Shown here piece by piece: positions 44,899 to 56,401 of a stretch of 64,000 nucleotides of DNA; position 1 is the stretch's first letter, and each line of letters opens with the position of its first letter. A model generated the notes under the pieces. That model was not told the DNA's origin and made no database searches. It saw only the letters and a program-made list of their open reading frames with translations. The DNA is taken from assembly GCA_013397115.1 (NCBI GenBank), contig VWZW01002532.1, forward strand, positions 16,956-80,955, read 5' to 3'. The position numbers and the translations under genes were made by a program. The DNA comes from Edolisoma coerulescens. Its lineage: Eukaryota > Chordata > Aves > Passeriformes > Campephagidae.

Positions 44899-45845
44899 CA
44901 TGTATGTATTTCCACAAAGATGTCTCTCGAACTACTAAGTGAGGTTTAGGTCTTCATTCTCCCTCTGCATTTCAGTCTGACCTTTCATACCCCAGTGACT
45001 TGAGCAGTTTGGGCAAGGGCAGCATTATGCCAGGAGAAAAAACAGAAGTAGGAAAAAACCACCAACATGCCAAGGAAAGAATGATCACTCACTTCTGCTG
45101 CCTGATTTTTACTTGTTTATTTATGAATTTACATAAGTACACTTTCATTTCTACTTTGGAGTTTGAGTTTGGTTCATTTGCTTCTGTGGGAGAGTTTTCA
45201 AAAATGCCCATCTTGGCTTTCACTTAGCAGAACTGAGTCTTGTGAGTGTGAAACTTTCAGGGTTTCTTTCCCATTCAGTCAAACAGGAAGTTATCCAGGA
45301 AGCTGTAACCAAATCAGATAATATTATGAAAATATGACAGAATATGAATAAACTCTGAAGAATGGTGAAATGACATCTCATGACCCTAGGTTAGCAACAG
45401 AAGAAACTTCCATTTAATTCAATTGGAAAAAAAAAGTTTGATCTCCATCCATTAATAAAAACCCTAACTAAAATATTCCTGGTTGTGCATGTTTGACATG
45501 TAGTGATCCTCATGTATGGAAAAATAATAACTGAGAACTGAAAGTAACCTGAACAATGTGCAGTAAGGTCCTGTGTAATCTGCCAATGAACAGCTATAGC
45601 TGTCGTGAATGTTCATCTCACCTGTTGTCCCACAGACTTTTATGAATGTGCTTCTGTGCTACACCTGAGTCTGGGCCTGCCATATGTAGTAAACCACACC
45701 AACTGAACAATGAATGTGAATGGATTTGTAGAAGGAAATCAGGAATACTGAAGCCCTGCTGCTGACTCTATGCACACTTCAGAGACTTTAGTTTGGAGTA
45801 ATTCTAATTTGTTTTCTTGGGCTCTTTGATCATAGTGATTAGAAC

Positions 45846-45900
45846 ATAGAATCAGTCATAGAACACTTTGGATTTGAAAATATCTAGTCCAAACCGTGTG
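45846..45900 (-). mobile_element. Eroded CR1 tail, minus strand
   Basis: 'catagaatcagtcatagaaca' and 'tctagtccaaacc' match the complement of a CR1 3' end with gaps. The stub is short and strongly diverged. Confidence 0.55.
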
Positions 45901-47931
45901 TTTGCTGGACATTAGGAACATTCTTTTCTTTTCAATCTTTTTTTTTTTTCAATTCAGCTTGTGTCTTGGTGCCACCTCACAACGTGAACCCAGGCATGGT
46001 AGCAGGAGATGACCCGAAGATTCATGCAGTAAATTCATGAGACTACTGAAAAAGGTCGGACTCCTGAAGACAAAAAAAAAAATCCTGGGGCAAAAAAAAA
46101 TATACCTAGCCTAGATTATTGTAATATTAATTCTATATACTTTTAATTCTTATTTTTCTAGTTAATGAAATGCATAACATTTTAAGGGCTGTCTAAAATC
46201 TCAAATGCGAAGCCGCTTGGCTCCTTTACACCTTCATAGTCTGGCGTGCCCTTATCTTTATACACTAGAGCTGGCAGAAGGATTAGTGCAGTAAAAAGAA
46301 AAAGTGATTTTCAAAAGACTTCATGGGCTTTATAGGCCTCTGTCCTTCTTTGGATACCTTTTGACGTGGTTTATGAACTAAAAATAACAGGAAAGTGAGA
46401 TTGCAGACATCAGGCCTGAGAACTGCTGAGCAGATGCAAGAGAACTACGCAACAGTTACTAACTTATTTTCTTGTCTTAGATATCTTGGGCTTTCCATGC
46501 CACAGTCACTTGTCTTCACCTTTAACTAGTATTTAAACCATATATATTAATCAGCCTGCTTATAGGGTAGGAAATTTATTAATAAGTTATTTAAGCAAGG
46601 GGATAAGAACCTGGCCCAACTCTCATTGACCTCAATGCAAGGATTTTATTTCTCACATCTTGAACAAGACAGTGACTGAGCTATCACTCGCTTCCCTAAA
46701 TACAAACAGATTAGGCTATTCAATTACCTCATCACCTTTATATTAATGTGGGATTTATTTATTTATAAGGCAGGATAAAAACATGAGTGCTGTAACACAG
46801 ATGAGAAACATAGTGGAAAATGAAAGCAGGCTGAATGTCTTTCAGTAAATACATTTACTTTAATTCATGACTCGGGCCTAATTCTTGTCATGATTTTTTT
46901 ATAATAAATTCTAAAGAAAATAAGATTACAGTGATAAAATAACATCTCTTACCAAAGTGTACCTAGAGCACACATGCAAACAGTTAGACTGTCTGTCTAC
47001 TTTGCCTGTTAAATACCAACTCAGCTTAATTTTTCACTATTATTTCCAAAACTGTCTTTGAAGCTTGATCTGGAACAACTCATCCCCAGAACAATGTCTT
47101 AGACCTCCCTGCCCAAAAGAAATAATTAAATTACAAGGAAAAGAAACAATTCTATCATTCCCATGATTAATATTCACTTTTGCCTGAAACCTACGTTCAG
47201 GAGGTCTCTTCTGTCATAAATTCATTTTTGATATGCATCTGAGTTGCTTGAAGTCAGAGATTTCTCAATTACTGCAACCCAGAAGTATTGAAAATGATAA
47301 GTTTTTAGTCATGAAGTATCATCTCATTGAAAGCAAATTGCTCCTTGGGAAGGAACATTATAAATTAATCTTTTTATCTAGAAATAAAAACAATTCTGAA
47401 ATTTTTATGACATGAACTATTGCCATTGTTAACATTATTTTTTCCAATGTCTGTACAGGCAAAATAAATCCACAGTCAGTTGTAAATTTATGACATTTAG
47501 TGGTATGTAAGAGACTAGCACTAATGAGGGGTGCTTGCTAGTGTCAACTCAATGATCAGATTTGACAAGGTATCTCAAAGGAAGTGTGAGGAACAATTAA
47601 ATGGAATTTCACACGTAGTAGCCTATTGCATTTGCTTTTTTATTGTCAGTCAAGATAAACTGACTATTAAAGAGGGACAATTTTACGTGCCCACTGGAGG
47701 ATGAAATTTCACTTAAAAGGGCCTGCAACTATAGACTTTATAACCTAGGATCACTATTGCTTCTATAGATGTCTACAATAGGTGAGATAAATCCCACGTC
47801 AACAGGAAAAATAATTAAGGTGCATGTATTTCCATGTTCCACCCCTTCAGCTTTCCCCATAATTCCTATTTTTCTGTGCTTTATCTTAATATACAACTTC
47901 AAGGCTTTCCGACACTAGAAAACTAGGTTAT
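45901..47931. other. Unassigned AT-rich stretch
   Basis: No gene or named repeat recognised. Two A-runs (11 and 9 bases) lie at about 46072-46100. Confidence 0.5.
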
Positions 47932-47936
47932 TGAGA
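47932..47936. repeat. Possible left target-site duplication of the third LTR
   Basis: TGAGA directly left of the LTR start TGTCAGG. The five bases right of the LTR (48564-48568) are TGAGC, one mismatch. A 5-bp duplication would suit an ERVL-like element. Confidence 0.4.
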
Positions 47937-48563
47937 TGTCAGGGTTTGAGACAAATTTGGAGGAAAATATCTTCTGATAGAAGGCAGGTTACAACCGCTT
48001 CTCCTTCACTAGGTTTGGGAAAGAAATGTTCCTTGGAGGAATGTGAAAAGGGAGGAAAAAACTATTTATTTAACAAACACACAGGAAAGGAATTATAATG
48101 CTAAATAATAAAATTTCTTGCTTTGGAGAGAACTTGGTAAATTCAAAGTCTTTTTGTGGTTGCGGCTCTCTCCTCTTCGGAGCTGGGTTGGCGTGGGGGC
48201 CCTCCCCCGGGCCTCGATGGAAAGTTCTCCCAGATGATGCTTTGGTGTTGTTGCACAGTTTTAGAAGAAAAGAAGAAGAAGCTAAAGTCTAAGGGAAAAA
48301 AACCCTCTCCGTCTCTTTCTGGAGACAACAGAGCCGAAAGCTGGCTGAAAAGCAAGAAGGGGGCTTCCTCCACTCCCCTCACCACAGCCAAAAGATGCAG
48401 AGGAGTAGTGACACAGGAGCACAGACTGCTTTGAAAAGTTCGCTGGGTTTTTTTCTTCTCCCCCCTCTCAGGCTCAGTTTAAAGGCACAGAAAAGCACAG
48501 GGTTCATGTCTGGACATAGAGCCGGTCAATAGGAGATACACATCATAAAGTCACCCCAAGACA
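47937..48563 (-). mobile_element. Solo LTR of an endogenous retrovirus, minus strand (third family, ERVL-like)
   Basis: On the minus strand it starts TGTCTTGGGG at 48563 and ends CCCTGACA at 47937, so the ends are TGTC...GACA. The order on that strand fits an LTR: a U3-like part with 'GACTTTATGATGTGTATC', a TTTAAA promoter element (48478-48483), a purine/pyrimidine-skewed CpG-bearing middle (48160-48420), and an AATAAA polyadenylation signal at 48065-48070 before the 3' end. Flanking TGAGA/TGAGC may be a degenerate 5-bp target duplication. The sequence resembles LTRs I associate with songbird genomes, but I cannot name the family. No internal coding region flanks it. The open frames at 48098-48434 on both strands are by-products. 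Confidence 0.75.
48065..48070 (-). promoter_or_regulatory. Polyadenylation signal of the LTR
   Basis: AATAAA on the minus strand (TTTATT on plus), about 130 bases before the LTR 3' end, as expected at the end of the R region. Confidence 0.5.
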
Positions 48564-48815
48564 TGAGCAGTCAGTTTCTACAGGAGAATCCTGTGGGACA
48601 CGTTCTCTATGGCATTACTGAAGTCCGGGTAGACTACATCCACAGTCTTTCCCTCATCCACTAAGCAGGTCACTTGATCATAGAAGAAGACTAGGTTGGT
48701 CATGCAGGACCTGCCTTTCCTAAACCCAGCCTGGCTGGGCCTGATCCTCTGGTTGTCCTGCACATGCTAGATGATGGCACTCATTATGATCTGCTCCATG
48801 ATCTTCCCTGCTTGA
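48564..48815 (-). mobile_element. Internal CR1 fragment (reverse transcriptase region), minus strand
   Basis: The only piece here from the RT core, not the tail. On the minus strand it reads 'GKIMEQII', then 'SQAGFRKGRSCMTNLVFFYD', 'VDEGKTVDVVYPDFSNAIE' and 'VSHRILL'. These are the CR1 blocks leading up to and including RT motif A. It stops exactly at the LTR boundary and lacks all downstream RT motifs and the 3' UTR, which is unusual for a LINE copy. The missing part is not present on the far side of the LTR. Confidence 0.85.
48578..48763 (-). pseudogene. CR1 ORF2 reverse transcriptase remnant
   Basis: The 61-codon frame contains the CR1 'GFRKGRSC' block (residues 13-20) and RT motif A as 'YPDFSNAIENV' (about 45-55). 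The motif A aspartate survives, but the usual 'YLDFSKAFDTV' surroundings have decayed at several positions. An in-frame TAG (48767-48769, upstream) and another at 48578-48580 interrupt the ancestral frame. Motifs B to E, including the YADD-type catalytic pair, are absent. It is not functional. Confidence 0.8.
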
Positions 48816-51589
48816 TGAATTTCTAAGCCTAGTATAGCCCTAGCAAAAAAATTGCTTGGTCTGTTTCTTTTATCAATTTATGCTTCCATGGTCATTTGCA
48901 TAGCAGTATAGGTCAAGTAACTGCTATTCATCTATAGCAGTTAGAAATGGTAAAATGCAGATAAATAACATGACTATCAAGTTTTTTTCAAAATTTTTAT
49001 ATTATTTAGACAATCATGTGTAAAAAGTGCACAATTGTTTCAACAAATTAGTAACTGTAGTACAAAATTCAGTTTCTAAAAATGTAGATTGTTTTGTGTG
49101 TGTAAAATGTAAAACACATTTTGAAATTGTAGTATTCAATGTTGTTTCATTGTTCTTTCACTTGTGATTTATTGCCCCAGTGCTGGTCTGTACCTACAGC
49201 ATTGTCTGTTAACCTACAGCATTGTCTGTTAGCCATGCATTTTGCTATGCAATTTTTTTTTTTAAATTTCATGAACTTGCTAAGGATTTAATAATCTTTA
49301 TGTGTGTCTTAATATCAACATCAGTAAGCTGAGAGCAGCATCTTGACTGCCAGCATGTATTTCAGATGTCTATTAATAAATACACTATCAGGGAAAAGAA
49401 ATTCTTCCTAGGTGAAATAACTGCTGAACAAAACTATGTGAAAACCCAACTCACTGTAAAAAGCAAGCTGGTTGAAAGGTGGTGTCTTTCACACAACACT
49501 CTGTGCTGCAAGTCTAAATATCAGAGATGTGCAGTTTCTGCAGTGTTATGGTCCATCAGTCCATGCCAGTGCCTTGGAATACCATTTCCTCACATCTGTT
49601 CCTTCCTTATGTATTTGCCAAAAATGTTGGAAGAAATTGTTTCAAGCCACTTGAATACTTGCATTGTTGTTTGTTTTGGTTTTTTTTAAAATAAACCTTT
49701 TTCACATTAATGGACTATTTAAACATGACACGGTCTGTCATAATTCAAACTGCAGTCTAGCTTTCCCATGATTTGTCTTATACAACTGTGATTTCTTTTC
49801 TTGGAAGCAAAGCTTGCAAAGAAGTGGTCTTCAGAGAGGAAGGTTATTGTTTGTAATAGGAAAATCATGAAGAAAGAGCACAATAGCTTTCTTTTCTGAA
49901 GAAGGGGAAAAAGATCGCTCCCTCAAACCTGAACAGAAACTTTTAATTAAAGTATTTGTCCCAAGGACAAGAATAGTCCAAACAAATAATCCTGATTATA
50001 TAAGGAAAAAATTTATACTCATGTGATGGTAGTAAACCAATAATTTTAAATCATTTTAGCAATTTTCACTCTTTTCTGAATTGCACTGGTGTCTTATTAT
50101 TCTAATAGCTCCCAGTTTTCAGCTTCTTTGCTACACTTCACTGAAAGATAAAGATCCTCTGCATTCCTGTGCACAGGCTCTTTCATTGCCTTCTGTATGT
50201 CTAACCTGACTCCCTTAACCCCTTTTTTTCAGCTTTCTTCCCTGCCATTGTTCAGGACATGCTAAGGACCTTGGACCAGGGCCCTATTCCAGAACATATA
50301 TGTATTTTCAATTGCCTTGGGACATTTGTTTATTCATAGTATCAAATTCTTGAATTTAATTGTTTGTCAGCATCCAAAATTTTGATTCAAGCACAGTGAG
50401 GACAGGGTACTTGGAGTGTTCAGGTACTTTTATATATGGACAGTAAGGTTTTAAATTAAAAGGTATGTGCCTCAAGTGGATACCTGTCTGTCTCTTAAAG
50501 ACTGCAACTACTTGTCAGTGCATACAGACATGTTACACCTCTGGGAGTGCTAAAGAGAAAAGGTTATAATTTCTGTGTTTTCTCCGACTCTGCAGAAAGC
50601 AGTGGCTAAATACAAGCTTACAAGGTATTCTTCTGAACTTAGACACTTCTGAACTTAAGTGGCAACACTTAAGACAGGATCTGATAACAGGGGTCCTGAA
50701 TATGGGTCTTGCACACCCTACTATTACTTTTTCAGTGCAAGCCTTAGTGAAAGAGATTGGCTGGGAGTACATCTAAATCAGAGGTATATGAAAGATCATT
50801 TGTGTGATTGCAATATTACTACTTTCTTTGTGTTAAAATTGTGGAACTTAAAGCATGAAAATCTCAACAATATTTCTTTTGGAGCTGTGTATTTTTTATA
50901 AGAGTTACATCCCAGCAAAGGGTCTAATGTGGCTAGTCAGGTTTAAAATAACAGCTGGGACAGGTAACCTAGCTTTTCCATTTTATTGGCAATAAGACTT
51001 TGGGCATTTAGGACTGAAACCAGCCTGCTACCTTCAATTGTAAAAGCCCTGAGATGTTGACTTACCTGCTGTTTTAGCCAAGGTATGCTAAGGTTTTTTT
51101 CTGTTTTTGTTAAGTAGTGTGAACATGGCTTGTGACTGAAGATCAGAAGGAGCAGACCTGACACGGGAAAAGGAAGAAGGAAGTGATGAAAGTACAGATC
51201 TGGAGAGTTCAAATTTGCATTGCTATAGATGGTGTAACTATGGAAATAACTTACCATTTCCTATTGGAGTTTTAAAATTGCATTATGTCACACAATAGTT
51301 CTCTTTGGAGACTTTTTTCCTTTTCAGTGGTGTTAAGTTAAATAAAAATAAAGAAAATACTGCTTCCAGTAAAATGAAACTGTCATAACAGAGTCAAATA
51401 CTTGCAAATATTGCAAAATGAAGGAGATAGCAGAAATAAAAGAAGTGCACAGGTACACATAGGGCTGGACTACCAAGTATGTTTTCATGCCAAGCTTATA
51501 AATAGTTACCTAGAGTTGTTCTACAGTGAGTAAAAAAACCCACCTAGTTATTTTCAGTGAGGCATTCAAACCACCAGTTTGTGTTCACC
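48816..51589. other. Unassigned AT-rich stretch
   Basis: No gene or named repeat recognised apart from a 20-bp tandem duplication at 49192-49231. Frames at 49366-49689, 50659-50901 and 50943-51257 have no recognisable domain. Confidence 0.5.
49192..49231. repeat. Exact 20-bp tandem duplication
   Basis: ACCTACAGCATTGTCTGTTA is present twice in immediate succession without a mismatch (49192-49211 and 49212-49231). Confidence 0.9.
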
Positions 51590-51727
51590 AGTTGTTCAAG
51601 GCCAGGCTGCAGGGAGCCATGAGTAACTTGGTCTAGTGAAAGGTGTCCCTGCCCATGCCAGGGGGGTCAGAACTAGATTGTCTTTAGTGTCCGTTCCAAC
51701 CCAAACCATTCTGTGATTCTATGGTTC
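51590..51727 (+). mobile_element. CR1 LINE 3' tail, plus strand
   Basis: 'gttcaaggccaggctgcaggg', 'taacttggtctagtgaaagg', 'tgtccctgcccatgcc', 'ttccaacccaaaccattctg' and the terminal ATTCTATGGTTCT are the classic CR1 end. The copy is 5'-truncated to about 140 bases. Confidence 0.92.
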
Positions 51728-53919
51728 TAAACAAAGGCTCATTTGAGTTACGCCTTGGTGCAATAGCTCTATATAAGTGAAAAATCCTGCAACCCAGGAA
51801 AGTTGTGGGTTTGATTGTTTTGACTGTTTAGTGAGAAAAAGGAGAACATGGCTTCACTGTCTGTCATTGGTGTGAGAACCGTCAAAATGTCTAAACATAA
51901 TTTAGAAAATTACTACCATCTATGCATGACGAAGGTTCTAACCAGTAGACAAATATAAGATAATGATCAGTGCTATCAGCTGAGGGACATTATAGACTGG
52001 GGTCTTTGGCTTTCAAATGGTTGATGTTTGAACTCTACTGCATTAAAGGTTTAGCAGAAATATACCCATGTCTTATGGCTACTTTCAAAGCTGTCTAAAT
52101 ACAGACTCTGGCAAGTAGAATCACATTCACCTTGCAGCAGATATCCACTACTCTAAATGTCCTGTGTAGTCATTTCTTCATGATGGCCTCTTGCTAATTT
52201 CAGTACAGAAGTCTTGTTCTTCTTGTTAATCTCCACTGTATGCAAACAGACTATGTAGGACATCTCTCTCTCCAACTGATGTGTTAGACACATTCTCAGA
52301 AACAAGCCAAGGTTGGAAGCAGGTCCAATAATTCCAGGGTACAACAATGGAAGCATTAGATCATCTCAATTTGCCACTAAAAATATTTTCTTAACTTGCT
52401 TTTCCAGCTGGCTTAAATTCTTTGTTTGAGCTCGGTGGAAATCAGATTCATCTTGACCCTGAATGCATTGGTGAGTTCCTGGTCCATTTATTATTACAAA
52501 TGGTTATTTTTTAGAGAAAAAACAGTGGCTAGAACAAACATTACAGAAATATTTTCTTAACTCTGGTATACCTTGAGAAATTCAGGTTTGGGTGAAACTT
52601 TAACCTTTTGTTTCCGTTGCAAGGTGGGAGCATTTAAATTCTACAAACTTCTGTTTTTTTCACATTTCTTTAAAAAGCCCCTCTGTGGACTATAATAAAT
52701 TCTGTGTGTCTCCAAATAGAGTTATGTGGATTATATGTGCTGTTTTTCCTAGTATTTCATCAGGCTCATTATTAACATTGGACATATCAAAGAAGTAGCC
52801 AAAATAAAGCAATGTAACAGCTGTGGAGATGCACATTTCTGTACACTGGCAGGCTGATTTGTGAATTATACTTTTCAAGTAACCTCATTAAAATGTGTCC
52901 TTTGGAAAAAAACCCCCACATATCTCTGTGTTTTTCAAAGCCTTTTTCTCCCCTTACATTCCTGAAGTGATGGAAACATGGTGCGAAATATCACAGGCCA
53001 AGAGATTACAATAGAATCTTGAAAACCAAAAGAAATGTGCTCGAGACATTTCAAATATTGAAAATTTTCAGCCACAGTGGTTCCCCCAGTACACGAGAGT
53101 TGCTGGCAAGGTGAAATAAACACAGAGGGCCACGTAAAAAGTTGGCGTGCTGGAAAATATGGCATGAGAGGAGAAGCAGTTTGTTCACCAGGTAGGATAG
53201 AAGGTCAATGGGCCTGATATCCTCCACTGCATAGAGCAAAGTCATAGAGAAGACACATTTAGGGCCTCCCCAGAGCTAGTCCCAAGAGCAGACATATTAA
53301 TTTTCTTTAAAAATCAATGCATCAAAACCAGGATGTAAATCAGAACCACAAGCAAGTTAACTAAGTACAATTATAAATGCACTTTTGAAAACTTCTGAAT
53401 TTGAATTTTCATGCCAGTGGGCTCTGACATTAAGCAGGTTATTTTAAACTGTTATGTGAATGTTTCCCATACTGCTCACTGGGGCTGGACCTGGAGCTCT
53501 GTGGAGGAGGACAGTAAAACTCTTCCTATAAGTTGGACTAACTGGTGACCCAAGCAAACAGATCTGATCAAAGGCTTCATTCTCTTGAATCCTTTGCTAA
53601 GCTCTCACATCTCACTGTTTGTGAGTAAAGTTTCACACCATCTCCAGCTGGCCCACACTGTGTTGCATTCTGGTGGGTGATGACCCGGCCTCTATTACTG
53701 CCAATACCTTCACCACCTCTTGACTAGACTATAGTTGTGTCATAAACCTGAGCATGATGGCTACAACACTTAGGAAACTCCAGCTAATAGAAGAGAATGG
53801 AACACATCTTCACAGCCACATTGGCTACCTGGGATCCACCAAGCTGCAGATTACCCATGGTATTTCAGCTCAAGCTCAAATTTCTTTTATACTATCTGTG
53901 AAGAACTTGGTGATGGATC
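51728..53919. other. Unassigned AT-rich stretch
   Basis: No gene or named repeat recognised. The minus frames at 52935-53245 overlap and look random. Confidence 0.5.
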
Positions 53920-54161
53920 CAGTACCTAAAAGGGACTACAATAGAGATGGAGATAGACTTTTTATGAGGGTGTGTAGTCATAGGACAAGTGGGAATGGCT
54001 TTAAACTGAAAGATGGCAGGTTTAGTTTAGCTATTAAAAAGAAATTCTTTACTGTGAGGCTGGTGAGGCACAGGAACGAGTTGCTCAGAGAAGTCTTTGC
54101 TGCCCTATCCTTGGAAGTGTTCAAAGCCAGATTGAATGGGGCTCTGAGAAACCTGGTCTAG
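53754..54161 (+). pseudogene. CR1 ORF2 C-terminus fused to unrelated upstream frame (135 codons)
   Basis: Residues from about 60 onward are CR1 ORF2 C-terminus: 'SGNGFKLKDGRFSLAIKKKF' (about 79-98), 'VRHRNELLREVFAALSLEVF' (about 104-123) and the terminal 'LNGALRNLV'. The family's usual HWNRLP is HRNELL here. The first 55 or so residues come from the flanking DNA and match nothing I know; the frame simply happens to be open across the insertion point. No RT or endonuclease motifs remain. It is a relic and is not expected to be expressed. Confidence 0.8.
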
Positions 54162-54241
54162 TGGAAGTTGTGTCCAGCCATGGCACGGGGATTGCCGTGA
54201 GATGGTCTTTAAGGCACCTTCCAACCAAAACCATTATTTGA
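53920..54241 (+). mobile_element. CR1 LINE, 5'-truncated, plus strand
   Basis: About 320 bases of the CR1 3' end: the ORF2 C-terminal region ('ggaatggctttaaactgaaag', 'aagaaattctttactgtgag', 'cctatccttggaagtgttcaa'), the stop at 54159-54161, and a 3' UTR ending 'ggcaccttccaaccaaaacca' with a decayed terminal repeat (TTATTTGATTAC). Same subfamily as 51590-51727. Confidence 0.92.
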
Positions 54242-55853
54242 TTACAACATCTGCTCTTTTGCTCTGGACAGTGCATTGTAAATGGGATAAAGCTCATCTC
54301 TTGAGCTTTCTTTTGTTTCAAACAGACCTAGAATGCTTGCAGGGTCAAAAGAATGTCAGTAGTTCTTGTTCCTCAGGAGCTTCTTCTTGTTCCAATCTCC
54401 TCTTCCACTCTGCCTTTTCTAATGTAAATACATAATAGCTTCCCTAGTCCTAAAACTTAAACCCTGCCAGAACACTTCTGGAAAGCATGAGAAAATAGAA
54501 ATCATACAGGAGATATGCAGTTCTGTTTCTTACTGCAAAGCAAGAAGTCAGGGAGTGAGTAAGGACTGTAGCTAAGTGGACCTATGTGGTAGAGCAGACT
54601 GACCACACACAGCTAATAGCAAGTCCAGAGTCAAAGTTCTGACTTTCTTTTGAATAGAGGTGGTTAAAAGGCATAATGGCTAAATTTAGTGATGGAAAAT
54701 ATTTTCTGAGTTCTCTGAAAAATTAATTTTGTTTGCTACCACTAGAAACAGTTGATAAAATCAGAGAATATTTTAAGATTTTAAGTCATCAGAGTATTTA
54801 TGCAGACATTTAAGTTCATGCCTGTTTAGTGAAGCATATGAGTATTTTAGAGTTTTGTTTCTACTACTGTTCTATTCATGCTGACATATGAGAAGTGGGC
54901 CTGGATGTTGACACAAGAAGGAAGCAAGTTTCAGAATTTTCTGTTGTGGAAGCAAAACATCTGACAAGTTAATGCAAATAAAATTTGGTCAAACTAAGAA
55001 TGCTAGTCTGTCTGAAGTAAGCAACTAGTCCTGAGAGCAGAACTAAAGAAGCTTGCAATTTTTATAACTTGGACTCCTAACAAGGACGAGGTTATGGCTG
55101 TTTGTATGGCTGATACAGAAGTGCAGTTCTGAGATCCACTTCGGTAAGAATAATAGTAAAAAAAAATTGCTAGGTAGAACTTCTAATACTCTGCCTCCCG
55201 AATATAGTCTCTCAAAAGAAAACCACAAAGGACTTCCTAAATATTTTGGTGGAATCTCCCTGAATAACTAACTATGGCTTGTCCTAGGGAACTCTGTACA
55301 TCTCCTCTTTAAAATTTTCCTTATTTCAGTCTTCCGTACATAATCCAGTGAAAGCAATTCCTTCTGTGTACCACAGCTGACCTACAGTACCACTTCAGTT
55401 TGAGAGCAATGCAATAAAAACAGCTAAAGAATGTGCTGATGAGAAAAGTTATTGAGGGAAGTGTCACAAGGTTTATAGCACCTTCTTAGTTTCCTGGTGC
55501 TTAAAATCAGCTGAGCTAGCAAAGCAGAGAACTGCAGCTGGGAATCAAAACCAGCTTTCAAATGCAAGTGTAACTGATATTACGGAGGAATACATCTGAA
55601 GAGAAAAGCAGGATATGCCTCGACAGCACCAAAAATCTGTTCATCATAGTATTTTGCCTAGACCTAAGATTTCTGTGCTCCAGCTGGGAAGGATTTTAAG
55701 GGATTACAACAGCTAAAAAGTCAGGTGTGTATATAGGTCTATATGCAGGTATATTTCAGGTTCAGAAGAACTCCTTTTTAAAAATTCTCTATTGAATTCA
55801 GTGTGAAATAGCTGAACTACTCTGATTCCAAGAAATTAAAAGGAATCTTGGGA

Positions 55854-55885
55854 TGAATTTGTGGCTTTGCAGTGAATTTGTGGCT
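55854..55885. repeat. Short direct repeat, period 19
   Basis: TGAATTTGTGGCT occurs at 55854-55866 and again at 55873-55885. Confidence 0.8.
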
Positions 55886-56360
55886 CTTCACTGGAGTTGC
55901 ATGCACTTCTATTGTCAACATTTGAATAAGGTTTTGCAGCTCACTAAAATAACTCCAATTCCTCCACCCACGTTTTTTTCCATATCACTTTCTAGTCAGT
56001 GTGTCAACAAGGTATTCCAGCCATGATTAACAGTGATGAAGAACCAGTTATCTGACAAAGCTATTACATTTTACTGTTTCACATGGGTCAGAAAAACAGA
56101 ATTCAGCTGTAAATTTCACTTTCTCACATGTCAGTGGTAAAATCACTTCGTCAGTAAAAATAAAGCACCTGCAAAAAGCTTTGAAGATTCCTGTCTGTAA
56201 CCTATATACTGGTATAAATTAAATACCAATTATGCAAACACTGTCAATTTAGGAGTTTAATAAATTGTGCACTACTGAGGGCACACATTTAAATTACACA
56301 AGTAATAGGCACAGTAAAAGGGAAGAAGCAAGAGGAATAAGGAAATTATCACAGTAATCA

Positions 56361-56401
56361 CAAAGAATTGCTGAGAACTTTCAAAGAACTGCTAGGAACT
56401 T
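56361..56401. repeat. Two-copy imperfect tandem, about 21 bp
   Basis: CAAAGAATTGCTGAGAACTT and CAAAGAACTGCTAGGAACTT are adjacent, with few mismatches. Confidence 0.8.

Larger units (their letters stand above)
37301..45845. other. Unassigned AT-rich stretch, about 8.5 kb
   Basis: No gene or named repeat recognised. The plus frame 41309-41785 (158 codons) is Phe/Ser/Cys-rich, crosses homopolymer runs and has no domain. Small inverted repeats and one CpG-bearing frame are listed separately. Confidence 0.45.

Noticed and set aside
48098..48434. Overlapping frames with Lys/Ser-rich peptides
   Set aside because: They lie inside the third LTR. The purine-rich skew explains the Lys/Glu content.
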